From an uncultured beta proteobacterium (GTDB lineage Bacteria; Pseudomonadota; Gammaproteobacteria; Burkholderiales; Burkholderiaceae_C), in the NCBI GenBank assembly GCA_903905735.1, contig CAIVHU010000029.1, positions 1-35,697 on the forward strand: a DNA stretch of 35,697 nucleotides, written 5' to 3'. Position numbers and translations under genes: made by a program. Position 1 is the first letter of the stretch. Every line of letters starts with the position of its first letter. Positions 24,493 to 32,625 of the stretch are shown here, in pieces. Below the pieces are notes generated by a model that saw only the letters and a list, made by a program, of their open reading frames with translations, was not told where the DNA came from and ran no database searches.

Positions 24493-25176
24493 TTGAAGAT
24501 TCTTATCGTTGACGATCACAGTCTGGTGCGGGAAGGGCTCAAAGCCATTCTCAGCTTATCCGACCTTCGCCCCAATTTTGTCGAAGCCTGGGACGCGGAC
24601 ACGGTCCAGATGCAGCTCGAACTCCACCCGGACCTTGCACTCATGCTGCTCGACATACAAATGCCTGGCTGCACCGGCCTTGAACTTATGCAGCGAATCG
24701 TCAAACAACGGCCCCACTTGCCCATCATCATGCTGTCTGCGGAACATGACGCTGGCACTGTCACTCAAGCCCTCAATTCAGGTGCATCAGGGTTTTTACC
24801 AAAAAACTCACTCAATCAAGTGCTCGTCTCGGCCATCCGACTGGTGCTTGCAGGTGGCCTTTACATTCCGCGTGAAGCGCTCGAGAAGCCGCACCCCAGC
24901 CCGGCAACCGCCTCCTTTCCTGACAAGACAACACACACGCTCGAATCCCTCGGCTTCACCGCTAGGCAAATTGACGTACTCAGACTACTTATTCAAGGGC
25001 AATCCAACAAACAAATCTGTCGACAGATTGATGTGGCGGAAGCCACCGTCAAAATCCACGTTCGGGCCATATTGCGCTCACTTACCGTAAGCTCACGCTC
25101 AGAGGCTATCGCCAAAGTTGCGCAACTCGGATTACAAGTGCAGCAAAGCCATACACTACCAAATGGCAAACCCTGA
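24493..25176 (+). CDS. LuxR/NarL-family response regulator
   Basis: I place the start at a TTG (24493), giving 227 residues beginning MKILIVDDHSLVREG, which is where receiver domains normally begin. The only in-frame ATG (24355) would overlap the kinase by 112 bases and add a Pro/Thr-rich leader. The receiver has Asp54 as phospho-acceptor (LLDIQMPG) and the switch Lys in GFLPKNS. The C-terminal LuxR helix-turn-helix spans about 155-215 (FTARQIDVLRLLIQGQSNKQ, VAEATVKIHVRAIL). It is the expected partner of the hybrid kinase just upstream. Its stop overlaps the Wzm-type permease start by 14 bases, so it is in the same mRNA as the exporter it may control. Confidence 0.88.
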   Translation: MKILIVDDHSLVREGLKAILSLSDLRPNFVEAWDADTVQMQLELHPDLALMLLDIQMPGCTGLELMQRIVKQRPHLPIIMLSAEHDAGTVTQALNSGASGFLPKNSLNQVLVSAIRLVLAGGLYIPREALEKPHPSPATASFPDKTTHTLESLGFTARQIDVLRLLIQGQSNKQICRQIDVAEATVKIHVRAILRSLTVSSRSEAIAKVAQLGLQVQQSHTLPNGKP

Positions 25177-26029
25177 CCACAAAGTGACCCTATCCACCAC
25201 CCGCTCAAGCGCTACCACGCGGCCGCCATCTTCCTTGCACGACCTGGCCAAATCCCTTTGGTTGTACCGCCGCCTTTTACAGCAACTCATCCTGCGAGAT
25301 GTGGCCAGTCGTTACCGCGGGTCGCTGGCAGGCATCCTTTGGTCGCTGCTACTGCCCTGCATCATGCTGGGCGTTTATGTATTTGTTTTTGGCTATGTGT
25401 TTGCCCCTGCTCGCGCCTTGGGCAAAACCATCACACCTGACTTTGCCTTGTCGCTCTTTACAGGCATGCTGCTGCACGGCCTAGTGGCCGAATGTCTGGC
25501 CCGGGCACCCGCTGCCATATTAGGGCAACCCAGCTACGTCAAAAAAGTTGTCTTTCCCATTGAATTACTGCCCCTGACCATCGTCGGCACCGCCGTTGTG
25601 CAGTTCCTAATGGGCTCTGGCGTACTGTTTGTGGCGCTCGCTGCCACACAGGGCCTGCCTCTGAAAGCCTTCTTCTGGCCGCTGGCCTGGCTGCCCCTGA
25701 TCGCACTAGCCGGTGGCCTATCCTTCATCCTATCAGCCCTCACGGTCTTCCTGCGTGACCTGGCCCAAATCACCGGCTTCATCGCCACCCTGCTACTTTT
25801 TCTGTCACCCGTTTTTTACCCACTTGCAAGCGTATCCAAAGGCTTGCAATACTGGATGCTCCTCAACCCCCTGACCATTCCCATTGAGGCTTCGCGCGCC
25901 ATGCTCATACAAGGCAACTGGCCCGACTGGGCCGCCCTTGGCTGGCACAGCCTGGCCAGCCTTGCCGCACTGGGTGTTGGCTGGTGGATATTTCAGCGTA
26001 CGCGTCGAGGCTTTTCTGATGTCATTTGA
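25163..26029 (+). CDS. wzm: ABC-2 type polysaccharide export permease (Wzm-like)
   Basis: This 288-residue integral membrane protein has six predicted helices and typical Wzm/TagG landmarks: LLQQLILRDVASRYRGSLAG near the N-terminus, ILWSLLLPCIMLGVYVFVFG, PSYVKKVVFPIELLPLTIV, the FLSPVFYPLASV stretch, and LLNPLTIPIEASRAML. It forms the transmembrane channel that flips lipid-linked O-polysaccharide across the inner membrane. The ATG at 25163 is chosen over a TTG at 25118 that lies deep in the response-regulator gene. The stop overlaps the ATPase gene start by 11 bases, the normal Wzm-Wzt arrangement. Confidence 0.9.
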   Translation: MANPDHKVTLSTTRSSATTRPPSSLHDLAKSLWLYRRLLQQLILRDVASRYRGSLAGILWSLLLPCIMLGVYVFVFGYVFAPARALGKTITPDFALSLFTGMLLHGLVAECLARAPAAILGQPSYVKKVVFPIELLPLTIVGTAVVQFLMGSGVLFVALAATQGLPLKAFFWPLAWLPLIALAGGLSFILSALTVFLRDLAQITGFIATLLLFLSPVFYPLASVSKGLQYWMLLNPLTIPIEASRAMLIQGNWPDWAALGWHSLASLAALGVGWWIFQRTRRGFSDVI

Positions 26030-28508
26030 GCTGTCCACCACAAGCTGGATGATTCGTGCGCAAGACCTCAGTAAGACCTACCGGCTTTACGACAAACCGC
26101 ACCACCGACTACTACAGTCCGTCTGGGGTAATCGCAAACAGTATTACCGCGACTTTTCGGCCATTCAAAATATCTCTTTTGAGCTTGAGCGCGGCCAAAC
26201 CCTAGGCATCATCGGCAGAAACGGTGCTGGCAAATCCACCCTGCTGCAAATCATTTGCGGCACCCTCACTCCCAGCGCAGGTCAAGTTGAAGTGCGCGGC
26301 CGCATTGCTGCACTGCTGGAGCTCGGCACCGGCTTCAACCCCGACTTCACCGGTCGCGAAAATCTGTTCATCAACGCTGCCATATTGGGCCTCTCCCCCG
26401 CCGAGATCGAGGCACGCGCTGACGACATCATTGCCTTCGCGGACATTGGCAACTTCATAGACCAACCTGTCAAAACCTACTCCAGCGGCATGTATGTCAG
26501 GCTGGCGTTTGCGGTTGTAGTACACGTCGATCCTGACATCCTGATCGTGGACGAAGCTCTGGCCGTGGGTGATGCCTTCTTTCAGGCCAAATGCATGACG
26601 CGCATGCGCCGCATGCTTGACGACGGGCTCACACTACTCTTCATTAGCCACGATATTTCTGCCGTCAAAGCCCTATGTAGTCGCACGCTGTGGCTGGCGC
26701 AAGGCCAGGTTCGCGCCCTTGGAGACACCCCCGAAATCACACGGGCCTATGACCAAGACTGGATTCGTCAGGCCAATGCCGCCCAAGGCATTGACGAACG
26801 TCCTCCTGCCCCCGAAAAGACAGTGACGCAAGACCAAGCGCAAAATGCGCCCACAACGCCAGAGCAAGTTGGCAGCGGCCGCGTGCGTCTGCTGGCGGTG
26901 GGCTGGGGCACCCAGGGCATGCTGGCTAGCCAAACCCGTGCCGCCTACGGCGAAACACTCACCCTGCACCTGCGCCTGCAGGTCTTGCAACCCTGCGCGC
27001 AACTGGTAGTGTCGTACCACATCAAAAATCGACAAAACCAGCACCTGATGGGCGGCCACACGGCCGACCGTCCCGAGGTTTATGCCCGCAACTGGGTGTC
27101 TGATGACATCATGGACATCAGCTTTGACATCCCGATTCACCTGCATCAGGGTGACTACTCGCTCACCCTCGTTGCCTCCAGCATTACGGACACCGAGCGC
27201 TACACCGATGCCGTCTTTCACCTTTGGGCTGACGACGTAGCCACCCTGCAGGTACAGCCCCGAACACATTTCCCGTTGAGCGACCTTGTTGAGCCAACGC
27301 CCATTATCACCATCCAGACCAGTCGGCCGTGGGTCATCCTGGACGACTTTTTCCCCAATCTACTCACCGGCTTCCGAGTGGCCGAATACAACGACCACCT
27401 ACAGACATTTCCGCAAATCCGGGTGCTCTCCAGCCTGCCCGACTTTGCTGCCCAGCATGCCAGCTACGCAGCCCTTTACCCAGACCTGGCAGGCAGAGTC
27501 CAAGCATGGTCGCCGGATTGGCTGCAGGGCTGCGAACTTGCCTACGTTAATTTCCTGAACAACGCGGCGCACTACCTGCCACTACTCGAACAACACGGCG
27601 TTCCGTTCGTCGTGACCCTCTATCCCGGCGGTGGCCTGGGGCTCAATGAACCTGAGAGCGACTCCAAACTGGCTCGCGTACTGGTCAGCAAACTGCTCAA
27701 AGCCATCATCGTGACCCAACCTGTGACACAAAGCTACTTGGAAAGCTTTGCCCAGCAGCAGCAACTGCACCTGCCGTCAATTCACCGAATTGACGGATTG
27801 GTGGTTAACCCGCTGTACTTCACCTCACAGCCTGTGGCACCTGTTGCCCTAACCGGCTCTGGCGCTCCAGAACTCCATATCTGTTTTGTGGCGGAGCGCT
27901 ATATGCCTCTGGGGGCCAACAAAGGCTATCCTGAGTTCATCACGGCGGCCCTTTCACTGGCCGACCTGACCCAACTGCAATTTCATGTCGTCGGTGGTGG
28001 ATATACCCCGCAGGAAATAGATGTGTCCGCCCTGGGTGAACGCATACAGTTTCATGGCCGCATGGAAACTGATCAATTGCGCCGCTTCTTTGCCCGCATG
28101 AACCTCATCATTTCCCCCAACCAGCCAGGCCTGCTGCACCCTGGCAACTTTGACGGCTTTCCGACAGGCTGTTGCGTTGAGGCCGCCCTGTGCGGCGTTG
28201 CCGTCATGGCCACCGATGCACTGCAGCAAAACCCTGGCTACGTCGATGACGAATCCATTTTCCTGCTTGATTCAGGCGACCTGCCACTGGCACATCAAAT
28301 TGAATCCCACCTTCGCCGCCTTGCCAACCAGCCACATGCGCTAAAAAAGGTGGGCAAATCTGGCCAGGCACTCACGCGAAAACTCTATGCACCAGAGCAC
28401 CAAATCGGCCAGCGTCAACGCATCCTGCGCGAAGTGGCAGCCAAACTTGCCGCCCAGCCGCCCAGCACTGTTGCACCAAGCGAGGCCAACGCTTGGACGA
28501 GCTTGTAA
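26019..28508 (+). CDS. wzt: Wzt-like polysaccharide export ATPase fused to a GT-B glycosyltransferase
   Basis: From the ATG at 26019 this is 829 residues, about twice a normal Wzt. The ABC domain (about 10-250) has Walker A GRNGAGKST (66-74), signature YSSGM (154-158), Walker B with Asp178/Glu179 and switch FISHD. A Wzt C-terminal carbohydrate-binding-like beta domain follows (about 285-425: VRLLAVGWGTQGMLA, LTLHLRLQVL, GDYSLTLVASSITDTERY). The remainder (about 430-829) is GT4-like: WVILDDFFPNLLTGFRVAEY, LHICFVAERYMPLGANKGYP, QFHVVGGGYTP, and a donor-site region GFPTGCCVEAALCGVAVMATD. The frame is continuous with no internal stop. Coupling chain recognition and export to a sugar transfer is inference. 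Confidence 0.87.
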   Translation: MSFELSTTSWMIRAQDLSKTYRLYDKPHHRLLQSVWGNRKQYYRDFSAIQNISFELERGQTLGIIGRNGAGKSTLLQIICGTLTPSAGQVEVRGRIAALLELGTGFNPDFTGRENLFINAAILGLSPAEIEARADDIIAFADIGNFIDQPVKTYSSGMYVRLAFAVVVHVDPDILIVDEALAVGDAFFQAKCMTRMRRMLDDGLTLLFISHDISAVKALCSRTLWLAQGQVRALGDTPEITRAYDQDWIRQANAAQGIDERPPAPEKTVTQDQAQNAPTTPEQVGSGRVRLLAVGWGTQGMLASQTRAAYGETLTLHLRLQVLQPCAQLVVSYHIKNRQNQHLMGGHTADRPEVYARNWVSDDIMDISFDIPIHLHQGDYSLTLVASSITDTERYTDAVFHLWADDVATLQVQPRTHFPLSDLVEPTPIITIQTSRPWVILDDFFPNLLTGFRVAEYNDHLQTFPQIRVLSSLPDFAAQHASYAALYPDLAGRVQAWSPDWLQGCELAYVNFLNNAAHYLPLLEQHGVPFVVTLYPGGGLGLNEPESDSKLARVLVSKLLKAIIVTQPVTQSYLESFAQQQQLHLPSIHRIDGLVVNPLYFTSQPVAPVALTGSGAPELHICFVAERYMPLGANKGYPEFITAALSLADLTQLQFHVVGGGYTPQEIDVSALGERIQFHGRMETDQLRRFFARMNLIISPNQPGLLHPGNFDGFPTGCCVEAALCGVAVMATDALQQNPGYVDDESIFLLDSGDLPLAHQIESHLRRLANQPHALKKVGKSGQALTRKLYAPEHQIGQRQRILREVAAKLAAQPPSTVAPSEANAWTSL

Positions 28509-29155
28509 TCTTCGGCACAGGCGGCCACGCCCGTGAAGTCGCACAACTGGTGGCCGACATCAACCAAGAGCAACCTGGGCGCTGGAACCTGCTGGGCTTT
28601 GTCGCAGACCCCCAGGCCACTACCCAAATCATCAAACCGCTGCCTGCCCCGCTATTAGGCGATGGCCAGTGGCTCGTGCAGCACCCCACCGTTCAAACAG
28701 TTATTGCCGTCGGTGCACCAAGTGCCAGGCGCGACATTGCATTGCGTCTGGCGCAGATGCAGCCCTCACGTTGTTATGCCACATTGGTGCACCCCCGCGC
28801 ATGGCTAGCGCGGCGGGTCATGCTGGGCGATGGCAGCATCATCTTTGCCGGATCGCTCATCAATGTAGATGTCAGCATCGGGCGGCATGCCAGCATCAAC
28901 CTGGGCTGCACCCTCAGCCACGACTGCACGCTGGGCGACTACGTCAGTCTCGGACCTGGAGTGAATCTAGGCGGTGGCTGCCACATTGGGGCAGGCGCGG
29001 ACATTGGTGTGGGGGTAAGCATGCGCCCGCAGACATCCGTAGGAGATTACTGTGTGGTGGGCGCTGGCGCGGTAGTCGTGGGACCTTTACCACCAGACTG
29101 CATCGCCATGGGCGTACCAGCCAAGCCAACCCATCAGCAGCCGAATGAACCCTGA
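28493..29155 (+). CDS. Sugar O/N-acyltransferase, NeuD/PglD-like (left-handed beta helix)
   Basis: This 220-residue enzyme starts at a TTG preceded by GAGG; no ATG is available in the frame before the conserved start. The N-terminal Rossmann-like domain has VIFGTGGHAREVAQLV, the NeuD/PglD signature. The C-terminal half is hexapeptide repeats forming a left-handed beta helix, with the likely catalytic His in LSHDCTLGDY, and ends with the typical IAMGVPAKP. Such enzymes transfer acetyl or other acyl groups to amino or hydroxyl groups of nucleotide-activated sugars. It overlaps the Wzt fusion gene by 16 bases. A DegT aminotransferase downstream would supply the amino sugar. Confidence 0.88.
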   Translation: MDELVIFGTGGHAREVAQLVADINQEQPGRWNLLGFVADPQATTQIIKPLPAPLLGDGQWLVQHPTVQTVIAVGAPSARRDIALRLAQMQPSRCYATLVHPRAWLARRVMLGDGSIIFAGSLINVDVSIGRHASINLGCTLSHDCTLGDYVSLGPGVNLGGGCHIGAGADIGVGVSMRPQTSVGDYCVVGAGAVVVGPLPPDCIAMGVPAKPTHQQPNEP

Positions 29156-30176
29156 AGCTAAAACTGAAACTATCGCCAGCATTCAAATGCTGCGCGGCAT
29201 TGCAGCGCTTGTTGTTGTTCTCCATCATCTTGGGCTCTTTATGAAAGATGTTGGCATCAATTTATATACTTTTGATTTAGGTGCCATTGGTGTTGATATA
29301 TTCTTTGTGATCAGTGGATTTATCATGATTTACATCACAAATAATCACAATGGAAGCACCAAATCAACATGGATATTTCTGAAAAAAAGACTATTCAGAA
29401 TAATGCCACTCTATTGGTTGATCACTTTAGTTTACCTAGCATCAGACAACCTCACAAAGCCAGATAACATTAACGATGAAATCATTGTAAAATCCTTTGC
29501 ATTAATACCCTCCTACTACTTGATGGAAGGCATGATTTCGCCGATATTAATCCAAGGGTGGACTTTATATTATGAGATGTTCTTTTATATTAGTTTGGGG
29601 GTTTTACTATTTGTTTTCAAACCATTTCGCGCATGGATTTTAATCAGTGTAGTCTTTATCGCACTGATGTACCTTGGCCATTCTATCCATGCCAAAACCG
29701 CCATCACATCCACCTACACAAGCATGCTCCTGCTTGAATTCCTTCTGGGTGGCTTAATTGCACGAATCTATCTTTCAGGGTGGCGCCCCCCGATCTATAT
29801 CGCCGTGTCATTACTTACTTTGTTTGGGGTCGCCTTGACATTTGCTCCATCCGAATGGGATCGGTCATTTCGTTGGGGTGTTCCTGCCGCCTTGTTGCTT
29901 GCAGGCAGCGTCTTTCTTGAGGCTAAAACACAAAAACTGTGGATCTGGCAGTCAAAAATCGGGGGGGCAGGTGGTGAGATTTCCTATAGCCTTTATCTGA
30001 CGCATTACGCTGTTTTCGTTTTCGCCTCCGTGCCAACTATTTTGCTATGGGCAAAAACAGGTAGTGTCTATACAAAAATTGGATATGGCGTGTATGTGGT
30101 ATTCATCTCAATGCTGGCCTCACTTATTCTGTACCGATACATTGAAAGACCCATTCTGAATAGATATTGCAGGTAA
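29145..30176 (+). CDS. Membrane acyltransferase, acyltransferase-3 (OafA-like) family, A+T-rich gene
   Basis: The 343-residue polytopic protein (about 10 helices) has the family start IQMLRGIAALVVVLHHLGLF with its conserved Arg and His-His, DIFFVISGFIMIY, RLFRIMPLYWLITL and WTLYYEMFFYI. These proteins move acetyl or other acyl groups across the inner membrane onto periplasmic glycans, often producing O-antigen variants. The gene overlaps the previous one by 11 bases. Its base composition is clearly more A+T-rich than both neighbours, with many AAA, ATA and TTA codons, which suggests recent acquisition from another source. Confidence 0.9.
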   Translation: MNPEAKTETIASIQMLRGIAALVVVLHHLGLFMKDVGINLYTFDLGAIGVDIFFVISGFIMIYITNNHNGSTKSTWIFLKKRLFRIMPLYWLITLVYLASDNLTKPDNINDEIIVKSFALIPSYYLMEGMISPILIQGWTLYYEMFFYISLGVLLFVFKPFRAWILISVVFIALMYLGHSIHAKTAITSTYTSMLLLEFLLGGLIARIYLSGWRPPIYIAVSLLTLFGVALTFAPSEWDRSFRWGVPAALLLAGSVFLEAKTQKLWIWQSKIGGAGGEISYSLYLTHYAVFVFASVPTILLWAKTGSVYTKIGYGVYVVFISMLASLILYRYIERPILNRYCR

Positions 30177-30351
30177 AGGGCCTGCGCCATAGCGAGATCA
30201 CCCGCTCGCCGGTAAGCCATTCAACACAAGTTTTCTACGTCATAACTGGTGGTTTTAACAGGTAGAGGTCGTACTCTTGATGTATGAAACTTTTGCGTGA
30301 CAGCTTATCATTGCGCCTTTCCAGTTCACTGCCATTCGTGGCCTTATTTTT
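30177..30351. other. Intergenic region, no gene recognised
   Basis: These 175 bases separate the A+T-rich acyltransferase from the aminotransferase. A small inverted repeat GCGAG...CTCGC lies at 30192-30209 without a T-run. I see no clear promoter, no RNA gene and no recognisable coding remnant. It may hold the right edge of a past exchange event. Confidence 0.4.
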
Positions 30352-31488
30352 GTGACTCCACCGCCCCCCTTTACCCAGCCGCTCTACGTTACCCGCCCCA
30401 TACTCCCGCCGCTGGCCGAATACACCACACTGCTGCAAGACGTCTGGGCCAGCGGCTGGCTCGCCAACGGCGGAGCGCAACACCACCTGCTAGAGGCAGA
30501 ACTAAGTCAATGGCTCAATGCGCCCCACCTCAGCCTGTTCAACAACGGCACCATCGCACTCATCGTCGCCTGCCAGGCCCTGCGCCTCTCGGGTGAGGTC
30601 ATTACCAGCCCCTTTACTTTTCCAGCGACCCCACATGTGCTGAGCTGGAACAACGTCACCCCGGTCTTTGCCGACATTGACCCCGACACCCTGTGTATTG
30701 ACCCCAACCAAGTCGAATCATTGGTCACCAACCGCACTAGCGGCATTTTGGGCGTGCATGTTTACGGCATACCGTGTGATGTGCAGGCTCTTGACGCCCT
30801 GGCCCGCACCTACGGCCTGCGCGTCGCCTACGATGGCGCCCACGCCTTCGGCACCCAGGTCAACAGGCGCGCCATCAGCAGCTATGGTGACGCCACCATG
30901 TTCAGTTTTCACGCAACCAAGCTCTTTCACACCGCCGAAGGTGGGGCGCTGGCCGTGAACGACCCCGACCTCAAAAAACGCATCGAACTCCTTAAAAACT
31001 TCGGCATCAAAAGCGAAAACGAAGTTGTCATGCCCGGCATCAACGGCAAGATGAGCGAATTGCAAGCGGCACTGGGACGCATTGTGTTGCGTCATGTGGG
31101 CACCGAGCGCGAGCGCCGTGCCACGATCCGCACCTTGTACCAAACACGGCTGGCTCACCAACCCGGCCTCAACCTGCTCCAGATACCTGCCAACGCCACC
31201 GACAGTCTGCAATACCTGGTCTTGAGGGTTAATGCACAAACTGCGGGACTGCACCGCGACCAGCTTCACGAGCGACTCAAACGCTTCAACATCGTCACCC
31301 GCAAATACTTCAACCCCTTGTGCAGCGACTACAGCTGCTACCGCCAACTCCCCAGTGCCAACCCCCGCAACCTACCCAACGCCTACCGCGTGGCAGCTGA
31401 AGTGCTCACGCTGCCATACTTTGGTGCCCTCAGCGATGGCGATGTTCACCAAGTCTGCGACGCCATTCTCTATAGCCTGAGGCACTAG
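30352..31488 (+). CDS. DegT/DnrJ/EryC1-family sugar aminotransferase (VioA/perosamine-synthase type)
   Basis: This 378-residue PLP enzyme is read from a GTG at 30352, since no upstream ATG is in frame. The family hallmarks are present: ASGWLANGG, LFNNGTIALIVACQAL, SPFTFPATPHVL, HVYGIPCDVQAL, YDGAHAFGT, and the PLP-binding lysine Lys190 in FSFHATKLFHTAEGGAL, followed by NGKMSELQAALG. These enzymes turn 4-keto-6-deoxy nucleotide sugars into amino sugars; the FHATKLFHTAEGG form is common in VioA-like enzymes. The product is probably a 4-amino sugar that the NeuD-like protein could acylate. The exact sugar cannot be fixed from sequence. Confidence 0.9.
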   Translation: MTPPPPFTQPLYVTRPILPPLAEYTTLLQDVWASGWLANGGAQHHLLEAELSQWLNAPHLSLFNNGTIALIVACQALRLSGEVITSPFTFPATPHVLSWNNVTPVFADIDPDTLCIDPNQVESLVTNRTSGILGVHVYGIPCDVQALDALARTYGLRVAYDGAHAFGTQVNRRAISSYGDATMFSFHATKLFHTAEGGALAVNDPDLKKRIELLKNFGIKSENEVVMPGINGKMSELQAALGRIVLRHVGTERERRATIRTLYQTRLAHQPGLNLLQIPANATDSLQYLVLRVNAQTAGLHRDQLHERLKRFNIVTRKYFNPLCSDYSCYRQLPSANPRNLPNAYRVAAEVLTLPYFGALSDGDVHQVCDAILYSLRH

Positions 31489-31500
31489 GCCATATCCACC

Positions 31501-32553
31501 ATGACTGGCCACCAGAACAACCTTGACCCCTTGCGGGGCCTGGCTGCGCTTGCCGTGCTGAGCCACCACCTAAGTGTTTACACCACATTTGCAGTGCCTT
31601 GGCTCTCGACCCTGGGTGGTTTGCTGGGAGTGCAGCTATTTTTTGTGATCAGTGGTTACCTAATCGTGCAAAGTGCCAGCGCTCACAGCTTGGGCGTCTA
31701 CTTTGTACGGCGCGCATTTCGAATCTATCCGGCCTATTGGACGGCTGTATTACTGGTTGCTGCGTGCACTACGCCGTTGGCCACCTGGGGTGCACCGCAG
31801 GAGTGGGGCACTTATGTCATCAACCTGCTGGCGCTCACCCACTTCAGTCCAGCAGCATTACAGCGACATGACGTTCTCACCGTCAGTTGGACCCTCACCG
31901 TCGAATGGTGCTGGTATCTCTTGGCACCTCTGCTTGTATGGGGCTCGAGGCAAAGCGGGTCCCGCCACTATTGGCTAGTCACAGGTCTGGGCGCACTCGC
32001 CGTTTCCAGTCTGTGGGTCAGACTGGCGCAGAGTGGGGCGCTGGACCCGCTCTTTGCAACCGCCATCGCCAACGGTGGCGTTGGCCCGGTAAACGCGTTT
32101 AGCCGCTTTGCCTATATTGCGAATGCCGCACCTGCACAGTTGGTGTTCTTCATGGTGGGTGTCATCATCTGGCGATATGAAAAAAACCTGCTGCAGATGC
32201 ATTGGTGGCTCCCCTTCGCCGTACTTGTAATAGGCGCGGGCGGGGCCCCGCAATGGAACGACTTGCTGGGTCTAAACCCCTCTTTTGCCTCGGGCTTGGG
32301 CATGGGGGCATTGCTCGTACTGGCGCTGAAAGCACCTCTCATCTGCTGGCACTGGCCGCACCGATTGGGACAGTGGGCTTATCCGATCTACTTGCTTCAC
32401 GTCCCTATCTTGATCGCAGTATTTCATCGGCTGCAACTGCAAGGCTTACCCGCATTGGCAATGGCGCTGACAACGCTGTTGCTTTTGTCCGCCCTGTTGC
32501 ACTACCTGGTTGAAGCGCCCGGCAACGGCCTGGGCCGGTCTTTGACCGATTAA
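31501..32553 (+). CDS. Membrane acyltransferase, acyltransferase-3 family (second copy)
   Basis: The 350-residue polytopic protein has the family motifs LDPLRGLAALAVLSHHLSVY, GVQLFFVISGYLIV, RRAFRIYPAYW and VSWTLTVEWCWYLLAP, followed by repeated hydrophobic helices to the C-terminus. It presumably O-acylates the exported glycan or its precursor at the inner membrane. It follows the aminotransferase by 12 bases, so both are likely cotranscribed. Base composition matches the G+C-rich neighbours, unlike the first acyltransferase, and the two proteins are only distantly alike, suggesting different acceptors. Confidence 0.9.
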   Translation: MTGHQNNLDPLRGLAALAVLSHHLSVYTTFAVPWLSTLGGLLGVQLFFVISGYLIVQSASAHSLGVYFVRRAFRIYPAYWTAVLLVAACTTPLATWGAPQEWGTYVINLLALTHFSPAALQRHDVLTVSWTLTVEWCWYLLAPLLVWGSRQSGSRHYWLVTGLGALAVSSLWVRLAQSGALDPLFATAIANGGVGPVNAFSRFAYIANAAPAQLVFFMVGVIIWRYEKNLLQMHWWLPFAVLVIGAGGAPQWNDLLGLNPSFASGLGMGALLVLALKAPLICWHWPHRLGQWAYPIYLLHVPILIAVFHRLQLQGLPALAMALTTLLLLSALLHYLVEAPGNGLGRSLTD

Positions 32554-32625
32554 ACTGATCGGAGTCGGGCAGCCAGCTCGGCTTGCCGCTATTGCAAAAG
32601 TTGTTTAATCCTTGCTACCCCTTCA

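Noticed and set aside
30192..30209. Hairpin considered as a terminator after the A+T-rich acyltransferase
   Set aside because: Stem of only 5 bp with an 8-base loop and no following T-run.
30235..30486. Minus-strand open frame across the gap before the aminotransferase
   Set aside because: No recognisable motif or ribosome site, and most of it lies antisense to the aminotransferase gene.
32568..32587. Imperfect GC-rich hairpin between acyltransferase and glycosyltransferase genes
   Set aside because: It has a bulge and no T-run; too weak to call a terminator.
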